Below are positions 1 through 10,517 of a DNA stretch of 50,119 nt, piece after piece. The notes under the pieces are model-generated. The model did no database searches, was not told where the DNA came from, and saw only the letters and a program-made list of their open reading frames with translations. The position numbers were made by a program, and so were the translations under genes. The stretch's first letter is position 1; every line of letters begins with the position of its first letter. The DNA is from Lawsonia intracellularis PHE/MN1-00 (GTDB taxonomy: Bacteria; Desulfobacterota; Desulfovibrionia; Desulfovibrionales; Desulfovibrionaceae): NCBI RefSeq assembly GCF_000055945.1, contig NC_008011.1, positions 1,407,501-1,457,619 on the forward strand, in the 5' to 3' direction.

Positions 1-1284
<1,284 letters not shown>

Positions 1285-1318
1285 CTATTTTACTTTCTTC
1301 ATCCCCTATACATATTTT

Positions 1319-1436
1319 GTCTTGGTGTCCATGGAGGAGGGGGTACACCCGATACCATCCCGAACTCGGCAGTTAAGCCCTCCATCGCCGATGATACTGC
1401 ATATTTATGTGTGGGAAAGTAGGTCGATGCCAAGAC
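1319..1436 (+). rRNA. rrf: 5S ribosomal RNA
   Basis: It lies 34 bases after the 23S end. The ends are set by the closing helix, gtcttgg at 1319-1325 pairing with ccaagac at 1430-1436. Internal motifs typical of 5S are present (cccgaactcggcagttaag around 1359-1377). The length of 118 bases is normal. Confidence 0.95.
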
Positions 1437-1444
1437 TTTTTTAT

Positions 1445-1476
1445 AAAAAAGGCTCTCTATCAGAGAGCCTTTCCTT
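1445..1476. terminator. Two-way Rho-independent terminator of the rRNA operon
   Basis: A perfect hairpin, ggctctct (1451-1458) with agagagcc (1462-1469) and loop atc, is flanked by an A-run on the left and a T-rich run on the right. It can end the rRNA transcript on the plus strand and also the convergent phosphatase gene on the minus strand. Confidence 0.85.
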
Positions 1477-1493
1477 TTAACAAACACCTCTCT

Positions 1494-1516
1494 ACACACA
1501 CACACACACACACACA
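1494..1516. repeat. (AC)11 dinucleotide repeat
   Basis: An uninterrupted alternating AC tract of 23 bases lies between the rRNA terminator and the end of the phosphatase gene. It is in non-coding DNA, so length changes would not alter a protein. It is a candidate strain-typing locus. Confidence 0.95.
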
Positions 1517-1526
1517 ACAACTCTCT

Positions 1527-3491
1527 CTACTTATACATAAATGCTAACATCGTTATATCGTCAGATTGTTCAGCTTCTCCTCTATGTTCTATTATTGTTT
1601 GATTTACTGCTGCTATTAATCCCTTTAATGACTTCTTCCTGTTCATATCAAGCGTTTTTTCAAAACGTTCAGTACCATAAAGCTCAAGATTTGGGGCCAT
1701 TGCTTCAGTAACTCCATCTGTATATAGGAAGCATATATCATTTTTGTGAAGTTGAGTTTGATTATTTACATATTCAGCATGTTCTAGAACTCCAACAATT
1801 GGGCTTTGGTGGCTATTATCTAAAGTAGTTATAGGTTTATCTGTAGTTGAATTAATGATATATGGTAGACAATGTCCACAATTTACAAATTCTAATATAC
1901 CACTTTCTGGATCAAATATTCCAATAAAAAGAGTAACAAACATATAGCTTGGATTATTTTTTCTAAGGACTTCATTTATTTCTTTTGCTACTTCAGCAGG
2001 AGATAAGCCTTTTCCTATAGCATAGCGAATAAGAGTTACTGTCATAGACATAAATAGTGCAGCTGGAATACCTTTTCCTGAAACATCACCAATAACAACA
2101 ACTTGCTTTCCTTCTGGTGAAGTGAAAAAATCATAAAAGTCACCACCAACTGCTTTTGCAGGATCAAGAAAAGCAGAAATGTCATAGTGAGGAACAAGTG
2201 ATGCTGTATCAGTCGTAGGTAAAATACCCATTTGGATATCTCTAGCAGCACTAATTTCACCTAACATACGTTCTTTTATAGTGGTTGTTTCCATTAGTTC
2301 ACGGATATTTTGAGTAAGTGTTTTTCCCATCATAGAGAAGGCTCGTGACAACTGACCTACTTCATCAGAGCGTTCTATTGGTAAATCAGCTGTTGCAAGC
2401 TCTTCAGCTTCTGGTGAAGAAAAATCAATTTCTGCAAGAGATAAGGCTTTTTCTGTTAAGGTTTGTAGTGGAGTTATTAGCCTAGCTGTTAAAATTAGTG
2501 TGACAAGTAAACTATTTAAAATAGCAGCAAGAGCAATACCTACAAGTTGATGGATAAGGGCACGTGTTGGGGCTTCAATTTCTGATTGTGGAGCTGCTGC
2601 AACAATATACCAATTTAAAGATTTAAAGTAGGCTACATGGAGAAGTAGTTTTTCATCTTTCGATAATGAAATAACTTCTTCTGACATACTTTTATTACGA
2701 GCTTCTTCAAGTGTTTTTTCAGATATAAAATCTATTTTTTTACCTATATTATTACCTTTATGCGCAATAAGTGTTCCATCACTATCAAATACAGCTATAA
2801 AGCCATCCTTATGTAGATCAAATCCTTCTATTTTTTCTCTAATTGTTTTAGCAAGTTGTTCTTCAGCATCAAGAGCATTTTTAGAAATATCAGAAATATT
2901 TATAGCTGTTAGAATAATGTGTTGATCTTCTGGTGATGGTAATAAAAAGACAAGGATAGGATCAGATTTTGAGGAATTTTTATTTTCAAATACTGTAAAT
3001 TCTCCATTAATTGGTAATTGTTCATAATTAAGTAATGATTCAAATGAACGATTTTTAGCATCTTTAAGGTTATATTTTGTTTTTAATGTGGTAAATAAAG
3101 GATCATTTACTAGAGGCTTTTTATTAGCATTATAAACTTCAATATGAATATTAAGCTGTTGTAATTGTTTGATCCACTCTTGGAGAAAAGTAGATTGCTC
3201 TTTTGATGGAAATTTTTCTAATATATTTAGATTTGAGTCCAACATCATAGCTATCCTACGAAGTTGATTTTTACTTTGTAGAGTATTTGTTGCTTGATAT
3301 GTAAGAATATCAAAGTAGCGAGCTTCAAGTCCATCTTTAACAAAAGATGTTATACTTCTAAAAGTTTTTCTTTCTAGCTCAATATTAGACGAGCGAAAAT
3401 CTTCATAAGCTGAAAAAATAATAGGAATGGCCGCCATAGAAATAGAAACAATGACTAATAAGAAAAGTTTCGTTCGAAGTGTGATACCCAT
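1527..3491 (-). CDS. Membrane-bound PP2C/SpoIIE serine phosphatase with Cache-like sensor and HAMP (RsbU type)
   Basis: This protein probably dephosphorylates an anti-anti-sigma (STAS) protein in response to a periplasmic signal. Going by the 654-residue form, there is a membrane segment at about 8-26, a periplasmic Cache-like sensor at about 30-310, a second membrane segment at 315-336, a HAMP linker at 337-392, and a SpoIIE-type PP2C domain from about 434 to the end. Metal-binding aspartates are visible in GDFYD (450-454), GDVSGKG, TDGVTEA and SDDITML. The start at 3491 is chosen over an ATG at 3509 because AAGGTGA stands just before it and nothing similar precedes 3509. The likely partners are the STAS and RsbW-like proteins at 22968-23763, at the other end of the T3SS locus. 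The specific partner is inferred; the domain assignment is firm. Confidence 0.9.
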   Translation of the reverse strand: MGITLRTKLFLLVIVSISMAAIPIIFSAYEDFRSSNIELERKTFRSITSFVKDGLEARYFDILTYQATNTLQSKNQLRRIAMMLDSNLNILEKFPSKEQSTFLQEWIKQLQQLNIHIEVYNANKKPLVNDPLFTTLKTKYNLKDAKNRSFESLLNYEQLPINGEFTVFENKNSSKSDPILVFLLPSPEDQHIILTAINISDISKNALDAEEQLAKTIREKIEGFDLHKDGFIAVFDSDGTLIAHKGNNIGKKIDFISEKTLEEARNKSMSEEVISLSKDEKLLLHVAYFKSLNWYIVAAAPQSEIEAPTRALIHQLVGIALAAILNSLLVTLILTARLITPLQTLTEKALSLAEIDFSSPEAEELATADLPIERSDEVGQLSRAFSMMGKTLTQNIRELMETTTIKERMLGEISAARDIQMGILPTTDTASLVPHYDISAFLDPAKAVGGDFYDFFTSPEGKQVVVIGDVSGKGIPAALFMSMTVTLIRYAIGKGLSPAEVAKEINEVLRKNNPSYMFVTLFIGIFDPESGILEFVNCGHCLPYIINSTTDKPITTLDNSHQSPIVGVLEHAEYVNNQTQLHKNDICFLYTDGVTEAMAPNLELYGTERFEKTLDMNRKKSLKGLIAAVNQTIIEHRGEAEQSDDITMLAFMYK

Positions 3492-3890
3492 GACGTCACC
3501 TTTTTGCATGATAGAGAGACTAGTTGTTTGTTACTAGTACTATCGACAGGAGTGCAAAATATATTAGGGCTATTTCATAGTTTTTTTGCATAGTAACTAA
3601 TTAATAGTTGTTAGAAATAAAAAAATATTATTAATTAAAAATAATTATGTCTTTTCCTATAAAGATTTGGTATACCCTTAGCTAATGATTATAACATAAG
3701 TTATAACATAGTTAATTCTAATCTGTAGAAAAAAGGTAAAGAAATATGTAATAGGTAGTAAATAATATCAATATATTTTTCCAACACTTGGGAATAAATA
3801 GTATTTCTTAAAAAATAGTAAAGAAATTAATGCAATAGAAAGTATAGTGTTTAATAAATAGATTGGATAAAATAATTAGTTAGAGTTAGG
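3492..3890. other. AT-rich intergenic region upstream of the phosphatase
   Basis: About 400 bases between two minus-strand genes. It must hold the phosphatase promoter, but the AT bias makes any -10/-35 call unreliable. I see no convincing terminator and no sigma-54-like GG-N10-GC element here. Confidence 0.5.
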
Positions 3891-5171
3891 TTAATCAAAA
3901 ATTTTCAAACGGAGAAGTTTTTTACGTAAACCTTCTCTTGTAATCCCAAGTAATTCTGCTGCCTTACTTTTATTACCATTAGTTTGTTTGAGTACACGAA
4001 TAATCAGATTATATTCCATTTGTTGTAAATTAAGAGAATCTTGTCTTTGTGATGTTTCTGATGGTGTTGTTAGGTTCTCTTGTATATCTTGGGTATTTTC
4101 TTCCCATTCTTTAATGATTCGTTGCGAGAGATCAGATGACTCAACTGTATCTCCGATTGTAAGAGCAGCAACACGTTCCATCTCATTATTAAGTTCACGT
4201 ACGTTTCCAGGCCAACTGTAAGCTAAAAATTTTTTTTGCACATCATGAGAAAGAGTTAATGCTGGACGATGCAATTGAGAACAATGGTAGTTGAGAAAAT
4301 TTTGTGCTAATAAGAGGATATCATCACCTCTACTAGCTAATGGTGGTAGTTTAATTTCTACTACATTGATTCGGTAGTAAAGATCCTCACGAAATTTTCC
4401 TTCTTTGACTGATTGTTCTAAATTGACATTAGTAGCTGCAATAATTTTTATATCAATAGGAATAGGTTTAGAGCTTCCTACTCGTACAACTTCTTTCTCT
4501 TCAAGTACTCGTAATAGTTTTGCTTGATTTGCTAAACTCATATCAGCTAATTCATCAAGGAATAATGTTCCTTTATCAGCTTCTTCTATTAGACCTTTTC
4601 GGTAATTTACTCCTGTTGCCACACCTTTTTCTATTCCAAACATTTCACTTTCAAATAGTGTGTCTGGTATGGCTGTACAGTTTACAGCAATAAAGGGTCC
4701 TGCACTTCTAGGAGAACTGTAATGAATCATTTTTGCAATGACTTCTTTACCTGATCCAGTTGGTCCTAATATCAATGTATTAATAGGATATCTTGCAATT
4801 GCTTTTGCAAGTTCAAGGACTTTATGCATTTCATCACATTGTCCAATAATTTTTTGTGATTGGTAATTTTCTTGTATAGTTCTACTTAAATGTGTGTTTT
4901 GTTCAGCAAGTATTTTTTTTGTTGATTCAAGCTCTTTATTTTGTAGTTGAAGATCATTAATAAGTTTAGCTTGTTGTAAGTTTTTTGCTTCAACTTTGAC
5001 TAACATTAGACCAAAAGCTTCTGCAAGCCTCATAACTTGTGTTGGGGCAGCTCCATGTTTGGTAAGAGTAAAAAGTTTATTTTCGTCAACAGGTTTTTCC
5101 CAGGCAATAGATTCACAAAGATCTATAAGGGTTTCATAAAATATAAACTCATTAAAGACAGTTTCAGCCAT
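3891..5171 (-). CDS. Sigma-54-type AAA+ transcription regulator with altered GAFTGA loop and Fis-type HTH
   Basis: This 426-residue protein has the layout of an enhancer-binding protein without a receiver domain. It has an N-terminal region with a likely coiled coil (about 60-105) and an AAA+ core with Walker A GPTGSGKE (136-143), Walker B GTLFLDE (201-207), sensor I IAATN (244-248), arginine-finger region FREDLYYRINV (260-270) and sensor II WPGNVREL (320-327). A Fis-type helix-turn-helix follows at about 387-423. The L1 loop, normally GAFTGA, reads GVATGV at 183-188, so the Phe that contacts sigma-54 is missing. It starts 8 bases after the SctX-like gene, which suggests co-transcription and a role in T3SS control. 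Whether it activates sigma-54 or acts in another way cannot be decided from sequence. Confidence 0.9.
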   Translation of the reverse strand: MAETVFNEFIFYETLIDLCESIAWEKPVDENKLFTLTKHGAAPTQVMRLAEAFGLMLVKVEAKNLQQAKLINDLQLQNKELESTKKILAEQNTHLSRTIQENYQSQKIIGQCDEMHKVLELAKAIARYPINTLILGPTGSGKEVIAKMIHYSSPRSAGPFIAVNCTAIPDTLFESEMFGIEKGVATGVNYRKGLIEEADKGTLFLDELADMSLANQAKLLRVLEEKEVVRVGSSKPIPIDIKIIAATNVNLEQSVKEGKFREDLYYRINVVEIKLPPLASRGDDILLLAQNFLNYHCSQLHRPALTLSHDVQKKFLAYSWPGNVRELNNEMERVAALTIGDTVESSDLSQRIIKEWEENTQDIQENLTTPSETSQRQDSLNLQQMEYNLIIRVLKQTNGNKSKAAELLGITREGLRKKLLRLKIFD

Positions 5172-5179
5172 TTTAATGA

Positions 5180-5548
5180 TTATCCTTCAATCATTAGTGA
5201 AACATACATTTTAAGTAATGCTTCATTATCTATAAGTGGCTCTAAGTCATGTTGTAAAAAGTTTTGTATTTCTATTTGATTAGATTGACTAAGATTTTCT
5301 TTACATTTTTGGAGATTAGAAGAGAAAACAGATGGAATAAGAAGTCCTCCATCTCCCGCATCTGGGCAAATCGCCTCTTCTAATACAGTTTGAATATTAG
5401 AGGGAGCATAAGTGGCCTCTAAACTTGTAGTGGTTAAACTAGTAGATGCAAGTGAGCGTGATTGGGGTATTGTAGGTTCTGGTGTTTCTTGAGGTCCAAG
5501 AATTGTTCCAATACCAATACTAGCATCAAGTAGGGAAACCCTTTTCAT
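5180..5548 (-). CDS. sctX: Candidate T3SS export protein SctX (YscX-like)
   Basis: A 122-residue soluble protein, the same length as Yersinia YscX. From memory, YscX also starts M-x-R-[IV]...IGI and ends in a D-x-x-x-L-L-x-x-x-x-x-L-[ML] helix. Here the ends are MKRVSLLDASIGIG and DNEALLKMYVSLMIEG. In Yersinia, yscX lies close to yopN, tyeA and yscV; here it lies between the gatekeeper gene and a regulator. SctX is an export substrate that acts with SctY at the export gate SctV. SctY and SctV are not in this window. A good ribosome site (ggagtaat) precedes the start. The similarity is a recollection and was not computed, so the call is tentative. Confidence 0.5.
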   Translation of the reverse strand: MKRVSLLDASIGIGTILGPQETPEPTIPQSRSLASTSLTTTSLEATYAPSNIQTVLEEAICPDAGDGGLLIPSVFSSNLQKCKENLSQSNQIEIQNFLQHDLEPLIDNEALLKMYVSLMIEG

Positions 5549-5847
5549 GCATTACTCCTTACTCAGATATAGTTATTAAGTACATATTGCTACCCATTTA
5601 GTTATATTTCAAAGTTTGTAATTATGCTATTTTATTTTAATGTACTATTATACCCATCTATGTATAAGTTAAATTTAACTTATCTAGTATATAATATAGA
5701 CTGTAGCTAGTTACTTTATCTAGTTAAATCATTATAGGAGATTTTTACTATAGATCTAATAATAATCTCTTTTTCAATAAGTATATTATATCTTAATAAA
5801 TTTTATATAATATTGATTTAGATTTCATATTACCATTCTTATAGTTG

Positions 5848-7035
5848 TTATTGTATATTATTTTCATCTGGTTGTAGTGGTACATCAGGATGTTCTTTTT
5901 GAAAGAGGAATTCATCTTCTCTTCTTACAGCATCGTCAACAGCATCTTGTACAGCACCCATAACTCTTACACGATTTTCGACATTATCAAATACCATAAT
6001 GGGAAATTTTCTTACAGCAGCTAACATCTCTTGTAAAAAAAGGACTTCTTTTTCAATATCTTGGGGATCAGCTTGATCAACAATTTTATCTATAGAGGAA
6101 GGAGAAATAAAATTTTCATTTTTTAGTGCAATTAGTTCACGCATCATTTCTAAAGGAGTTAGTGTACTATTTTCCCCCCCACCTTTATGTTTCTCTTTCC
6201 ACCTGCTAAGGGCTGTAGTACATTGTTTATGAGAGCTATGAAGTTGTTGTGTTTTTTCAATATCACCCATTACACTTTGAAGATGTACTTTATCCATACT
6301 TGGATCAGCTGATTCAAGCTCTCCACCAAGTGTAGATAGAAGGAAATCAATGGCTCTATCCAGATCATCATCACTCTCATATTCTTCAAGAAGTCTTGCT
6401 AACACTGCATCAGGTGCAGCTGTTATAGTTACTGTTGTTGTATAAAGATCTCTTAACTGTGCTGCACTGCCTATATCAGTAAATTCTTTTGAATTTAGAG
6501 CTCCTTTTAGTCCTGCTTTAATTTCATCACCAAACTCATTTTCTAATGTCTCCATAGCATCTAATACAGATTTTAATCCTGTTGGCTGTGGAGATTCTGC
6601 ACCATATTCTTGTGCAATTTCTGCAAGAGAAGCCCAAGCATCTGTTTTATTAGAAAATTGTTCTAATGTTTTTTCGAGTACATCTTGTGAACTTTGACTT
6701 GCACGTAATACCTGGGATAACATAGCTCTTTTAGCATTACGGGTATCATCATTCGTCAGCTCTGTATATTCTTGAACCATTTTTAATAGAGAATCAGATC
6801 CTTTCCCTTGTCTTTTACGATCTTTAATTGCAAAGTCGTCACTGCTTTTAGATTCAAGAGAAGTTGTTAATTCTTCTGAAGCATTATCAATCATGGACTG
6901 AGGTGTTTTTATTTGTGTGAGATTACGACCGTTCATACTACCGGTAGCTCTATTAGTATTACCAGCAGCTGCATTGGTCATTTGATTTGTTGTGGAAAGT
7001 AATCGTGGTGCAGGGATTCCACTAACATTAGCCAT
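5848..7035 (-). CDS. sctW: T3SS gatekeeper SctW (YopN/CopN family with TyeA-like C-terminus)
   Basis: A 395-residue protein of the HrpJ/YopN/InvE family, which plugs the T3SS until host contact and sets the order of translocator and effector export. The first 90 residues are Ser/Thr/Asn-rich, as expected for a secretion signal and chaperone-binding region. The middle (about 80-290) is helical and acidic. The last 100 residues resemble TyeA, so YopN and TyeA appear fused, as in many non-Yersinia systems. AGGAG lies 8 bases before the ATG. It is divergent from the filament genes and heads the left arm of the island, followed after 299 bases by the SctX-like gene and the AAA+ regulator. Confidence 0.8.
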   Translation of the reverse strand: MANVSGIPAPRLLSTTNQMTNAAAGNTNRATGSMNGRNLTQIKTPQSMIDNASEELTTSLESKSSDDFAIKDRKRQGKGSDSLLKMVQEYTELTNDDTRNAKRAMLSQVLRASQSSQDVLEKTLEQFSNKTDAWASLAEIAQEYGAESPQPTGLKSVLDAMETLENEFGDEIKAGLKGALNSKEFTDIGSAAQLRDLYTTTVTITAAPDAVLARLLEEYESDDDLDRAIDFLLSTLGGELESADPSMDKVHLQSVMGDIEKTQQLHSSHKQCTTALSRWKEKHKGGGENSTLTPLEMMRELIALKNENFISPSSIDKIVDQADPQDIEKEVLFLQEMLAAVRKFPIMVFDNVENRVRVMGAVQDAVDDAVRREDEFLFQKEHPDVPLQPDENNIQ

Positions 7036-7894
7036 AACTATCTCCTAACTTATAGTTTTTCCCACAGTAATAACAATAATAAATAATAGAAGTTAACTTA
7101 GCCACATAGTTCTTTATTTAAGATGATACTACTTTTTACGTGTATTAGTTATAACTAAATAACTTTATTATTGTATCAAAAATAATAATAAATTACACAG
7201 GATAATTAATAAAAATTTTTATATTTCAGCCAGGTTAATAAATAGATGTTATTAAGTTCTTTAATCTCAGTATATTATTTGGTTAGTATAGAAGTTACTA
7301 ACTAACCTAGTGTAATTCTACCTGTATAGTTTATATAATTATGTAACCTTATTAAGGAAGTTATAATTTTAATATATTTATTTTATATTGTAGTATAGAG
7401 CCAATAAAATAGTATAGTAATAATATATAATTTAGGTATTTTTTAATAAATGTGTAGTAAAATCATATTTTATTTTTAACTTATTGTAGTTATTAAGAAA
7501 TATTTAGTTTAATTTCTCTCTATCTAAATTTAATCTATCTAAAGTAAGAAGTAATTTACTTATTAGTGAAGCAGTTATTATTTGTTACTAGTATTATTAT
7601 CCAAGTAATTTTTTCTATTTATTTTAATAAAAATATTCTTAGTTAAGCTATCTCTTTGAAAAAGAAGAGGTATTATAGTAATATTATTGCTACTTACTTT
7701 TTTATTATTACTACTTACTTTTTAATGTTTATATTATAATAAGTCAGGTTGCAAATACAACAATGATGATAATAAGTAATATAAAATAAGTACTAACTAT
7801 ATAATAGTTAAAATAAAATGAATATATTTTGTTCTTAAAAGCTACTTAGTTTATTTTGATTTTTAACATTGTTTTTACTGGTGGAGGAAATATA
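7036..7894. other. Divergent AT-rich intergenic region between sctW and the filament genes
   Basis: About 860 bases without an ORF I can support. It should contain the promoters for sctW (minus) and the first EspA-like gene (plus). I see many short AT-rich palindromes but no clear operator, and no sigma-54-like element in the parts I checked. Confidence 0.5.
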
Positions 7895-8542
7895 ATGTCT
7901 GATTCAACAAATTTATCTTCTTTTGGATTCCAAGGGAATAGTATGAATGACTTTACAAACTCAGAGGAAATGTCACAACCTTCTGAGGTACAAGGTAATT
8001 CTAAAGAAGTTAGGAGTAACTCTGAAAGAGGAATACCTCGAATTACAGTAGATCCTACAAAGAATCCAACCCCAATGTTTCGTTATGCTATGTTAGAATT
8101 AGTTACTGCTAGGAATATACGTGAATCAGCAACATCTCTAATGAATAGTATAGCAGATACACAGCGTGAACAAAAAGCTGCAAGTAGTTACCTTGATCAG
8201 TTTCGAAAGCATCAAAGTGATGTTAGCCAAGGTCATGGTAGTGGTAGTCAGGGGAAGTGGGAGCGGATACAACAGTGGCAAGTTGATTGGTTAAAATCCC
8301 ATAATATAAAATATCCATCTAAGGTTGATACAGGTGACACATGGCTTAATGCTGATGAGTGGGATCTGATATGTAAAGGAACCCAAGCTTACATAGATAA
8401 TATAGGCTCAAGTACACAGCAAAAAATGGTTCAAGCTCAAGATGCGCTAGGACAGTATAATGCTCAAGTTCAAGGAGCAACATCAAGTATTACTAACGAT
8501 ATTGAGTTGAGTAGATCTGTGAATACTACACAACCTTTCTAA
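7895..8542 (+). CDS. EspA/SseB-like T3SS filament or tip protein, copy 1
   Basis: A 215-residue secreted-type protein without a signal peptide or membrane segment. The first 50 residues are Ser/Asn-rich and unique. The remaining 165 are almost identical to the product at 9019-9594 and distantly similar to that at 10518-11024. Shared marks are a PxxM...A helix near the start, a middle LNAxxW motif, and a C-terminal GQYxxxxQG helix. Helical layout and gene order (filament, SycD-like chaperone, two translocators) match EspA and SseB, which form the sheath or tip that joins needle to pore. The start at 7895 is chosen over 7856 because GGAGG lies 7 bases before it. EspA/SseB assignment rests on order and general pattern, not on a search. 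Confidence 0.6.
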   Translation: MSDSTNLSSFGFQGNSMNDFTNSEEMSQPSEVQGNSKEVRSNSERGIPRITVDPTKNPTPMFRYAMLELVTARNIRESATSLMNSIADTQREQKAASSYLDQFRKHQSDVSQGHGSGSQGKWERIQQWQVDWLKSHNIKYPSKVDTGDTWLNADEWDLICKGTQAYIDNIGSSTQQKMVQAQDALGQYNAQVQGATSSITNDIELSRSVNTTQPF

Positions 8543-9018
8543 TGTAATGTATTGAATTGTGTAGTGTTAGAGTTTGCATAAGCTAATTAATTGAAGAAGT
8601 TAGTTGGCTTTTTAAAAAGATCTATCAAAAATTTTTTATTTATTATTGACTAAAAAGTAAAGGTAATAAAATAAGCAAGTAAATAATATGTACTATAGTT
8701 TCTTTAAGAAAGAATAACTTATCTTTGTTATTTTGTAGCTTATTAATTTATTGTCTCTATCTTTTGTTATATGAGTATCTCAATCTTGTCCCTTTTATTA
8801 GTATATAGCAACCTATCTGAGTATACATTATATTAGTTTTAAAAAATATTTTTTATCTTATTTTTGATATGCTTAACTAACTTATTTAAGTAATTCATCT
8901 AGCAAAATTAGATTAGATAGTTTTTTAGGAATTATAATACACTTATTACTTTTATTATTTATTATTTTATTATAATAAGGTAGTATTATCTCCAATATAA
9001 AATTTGAGGAGGTGTTCT
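8543..9018. other. Intergenic region between filament copies 1 and 2
   Basis: It holds the terminator of copy 1 and presumably a separate promoter for copy 2. The DNA is very AT-rich and does not resemble the region upstream of copy 1, so the duplication does not extend to the promoters. Confidence 0.5.
8581..8613 (+). terminator. Rho-independent terminator after filament copy 1
   Basis: The stem agctaattaa (8581-8590) pairs with ttagttggct (8600-8609), ten pairs including two G-T, with a 9-base loop and a following T-run. It suggests that copy 1 is a single-gene transcript. Confidence 0.65.
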
Positions 9019-9594
9019 ATGAGTATAACTGGTGTATCTGGGGCAACTGGGGCAACTGGTGCAGCTGATGTAACTGGAACAGCAGCACCTAAATTTGCAG
9101 TAGATCCTACAAAGAATCCAACCCCAATGTTTCGTTATGCTATGTTAGAATTAGTTACTGCTAGGAATATACGTGAATCAGCAACATCTCTAATGAATAG
9201 TATAGCAGATACACAGCGTGAACAAAAAGCTGCAAGTAGTTACCTTGATCAGTTTCGAAAGCATCAAAGTGATGTTAGCCAAGGTCATGGTAGTGGTAGT
9301 CAGGGGAAGTGGGAGCGGATACAACAGTGGCAAATTGATTGGTTAAAATCCCATAATATAAAATATCCATCTAAGGTTGATACAGGTGACACATGGCTTA
9401 ATGCTGATGAGTGGGATCTGATATGTAAAGGAACCCAAGCTTACATAGATAATATAGGCTCAAGTACACAGCAAAAAATGGTTCAAGCTCAAGATGCACT
9501 AGGACAGTATAACTCTCAAGTTCAAGGAGCCACATCAAGTATTACTAATGATATTGAATTAAGTAGGTCTGTAAACACTACACAACCTTTCTAA
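9019..9594 (+). CDS. EspA/SseB-like T3SS filament or tip protein, copy 2
   Basis: A 191-residue paralogue of the protein at 7895-8542. From the VDPTKNP motif to the stop the two differ at only two residues (V/I in the QxDW motif and A/S in YNxQ). The first 27 residues are unrelated to those of copy 1 and contain a short GATGATGA low-complexity run. The start at 9019 has an excellent GAGGAGGTG site. DNA of 9098-9594 aligns without gaps to 8046-8542 with 11 differences, 10 of them in the last 97 bases. Having unique N-termini on a shared body suggests the two are exported or recognised differently but assemble in the same way. Function is inferred from context. Confidence 0.6.
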   Translation: MSITGVSGATGATGAADVTGTAAPKFAVDPTKNPTPMFRYAMLELVTARNIRESATSLMNSIADTQREQKAASSYLDQFRKHQSDVSQGHGSGSQGKWERIQQWQIDWLKSHNIKYPSKVDTGDTWLNADEWDLICKGTQAYIDNIGSSTQQKMVQAQDALGQYNSQVQGATSSITNDIELSRSVNTTQPF

Positions 9595-9732
9595 TTGTTT
9601 ATCTTATTCTAATGCAAATATTATTTTATCTTTGTTAAAAAAGTAAAGAAAAAATTTTATTTTTTAGTAGAAATAGTAATAGAGCTAAAGTAATCTTAGA
9701 GAAGAATCATACTAATAATAATTAGAAGAAAT

Positions 9733-9970
9733 TAGAGAGGATACAACAGGTATATGTAGACTATTTATTTATTATTTATAATGTAGATATCCATCTAAAG
9801 CTAATAGCATAAAAAATAAGTTAACACTAGAAAGGTTAATATTACAACATGTTATATTCCTATGTAAATAATAAAAAATGGTTTGGATGCAAGGTGCATT
9901 GGAACAGTATACAGTAAAGTTCAATAAGTAACAGTAAATATTATTAGTATTAGCGGACAAAGTAACACTA
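9733..9970 (+). pseudogene. Decayed remains of a further EspA/SseB-like copy
   Basis: This stretch is colinear with the 3' half of copy 2 (about 9311-9570). Matching islands are ggatacaacag (9739 vs 9317), atatccatctaa (9787 vs 9363), aaaaaatggtt (9873 vs 9473), gca-t-gg-acagtat (9896 vs 9496) and aagttcaa (9917 vs 9517). The offset is 422-424 on the left and exactly 400 on the right, so a net 24 bases were lost in the middle. Stops interrupt the old frame. It is a dead gene copy. Confidence 0.75.
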
Positions 9971-10517
9971 ATTGAATAGCAATCAGTCTATATTATTAGA
10001 ATTTAATAAAAAAACTGTTCAAGACTAGTAAATATTAAATATAGTATTATACTATAGTAATAGGTAGTAAAAGATTACTAATAATAGACTATGGTATTTA
10101 TTTTTAGTTAGTTACTATTATAACCTCTTAAAAACATAATTAACATTTTTATAATTTCTTTTGTATTATATCATATTATATTAGTAGCTATTAGTATATA
10201 TTACGTCATTTTTATTATATACTCTTTTATGAGTAAACATTGTTCTTTTATTGTTTATAAGTGTAGTAATATATCTAACTGTCAATTTATTGCATGATAA
10301 AAATCGTAGTATATAATCAAAAGTGTTGATATCTAGTTAGTATTGTTAATCTATTTTAGTTTAACTATTGGTATACTCTTTGCTGATAGATTTTTATACT
10401 TTTTAACAAACATAACTTGATATTTTAATGCCTTACCTTACTGTAGTTAAATAGTAATAGTATATTAAAAAAATATTGTAACTTTAGATAGTTATTTTTA
10501 GTTAGGGGGAAATAATT
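9971..10517. other. AT-rich intergenic region upstream of filament gene 3
   Basis: About 550 bases without a supportable ORF. It may hold the promoter of the gene at 10518. I see no clear operator or terminator. Confidence 0.45.

Noticed and set aside
9772..9960. 62-codon minus-strand ORF
   Set aside because: It is antisense to the decayed filament copy and has no supporting signal.
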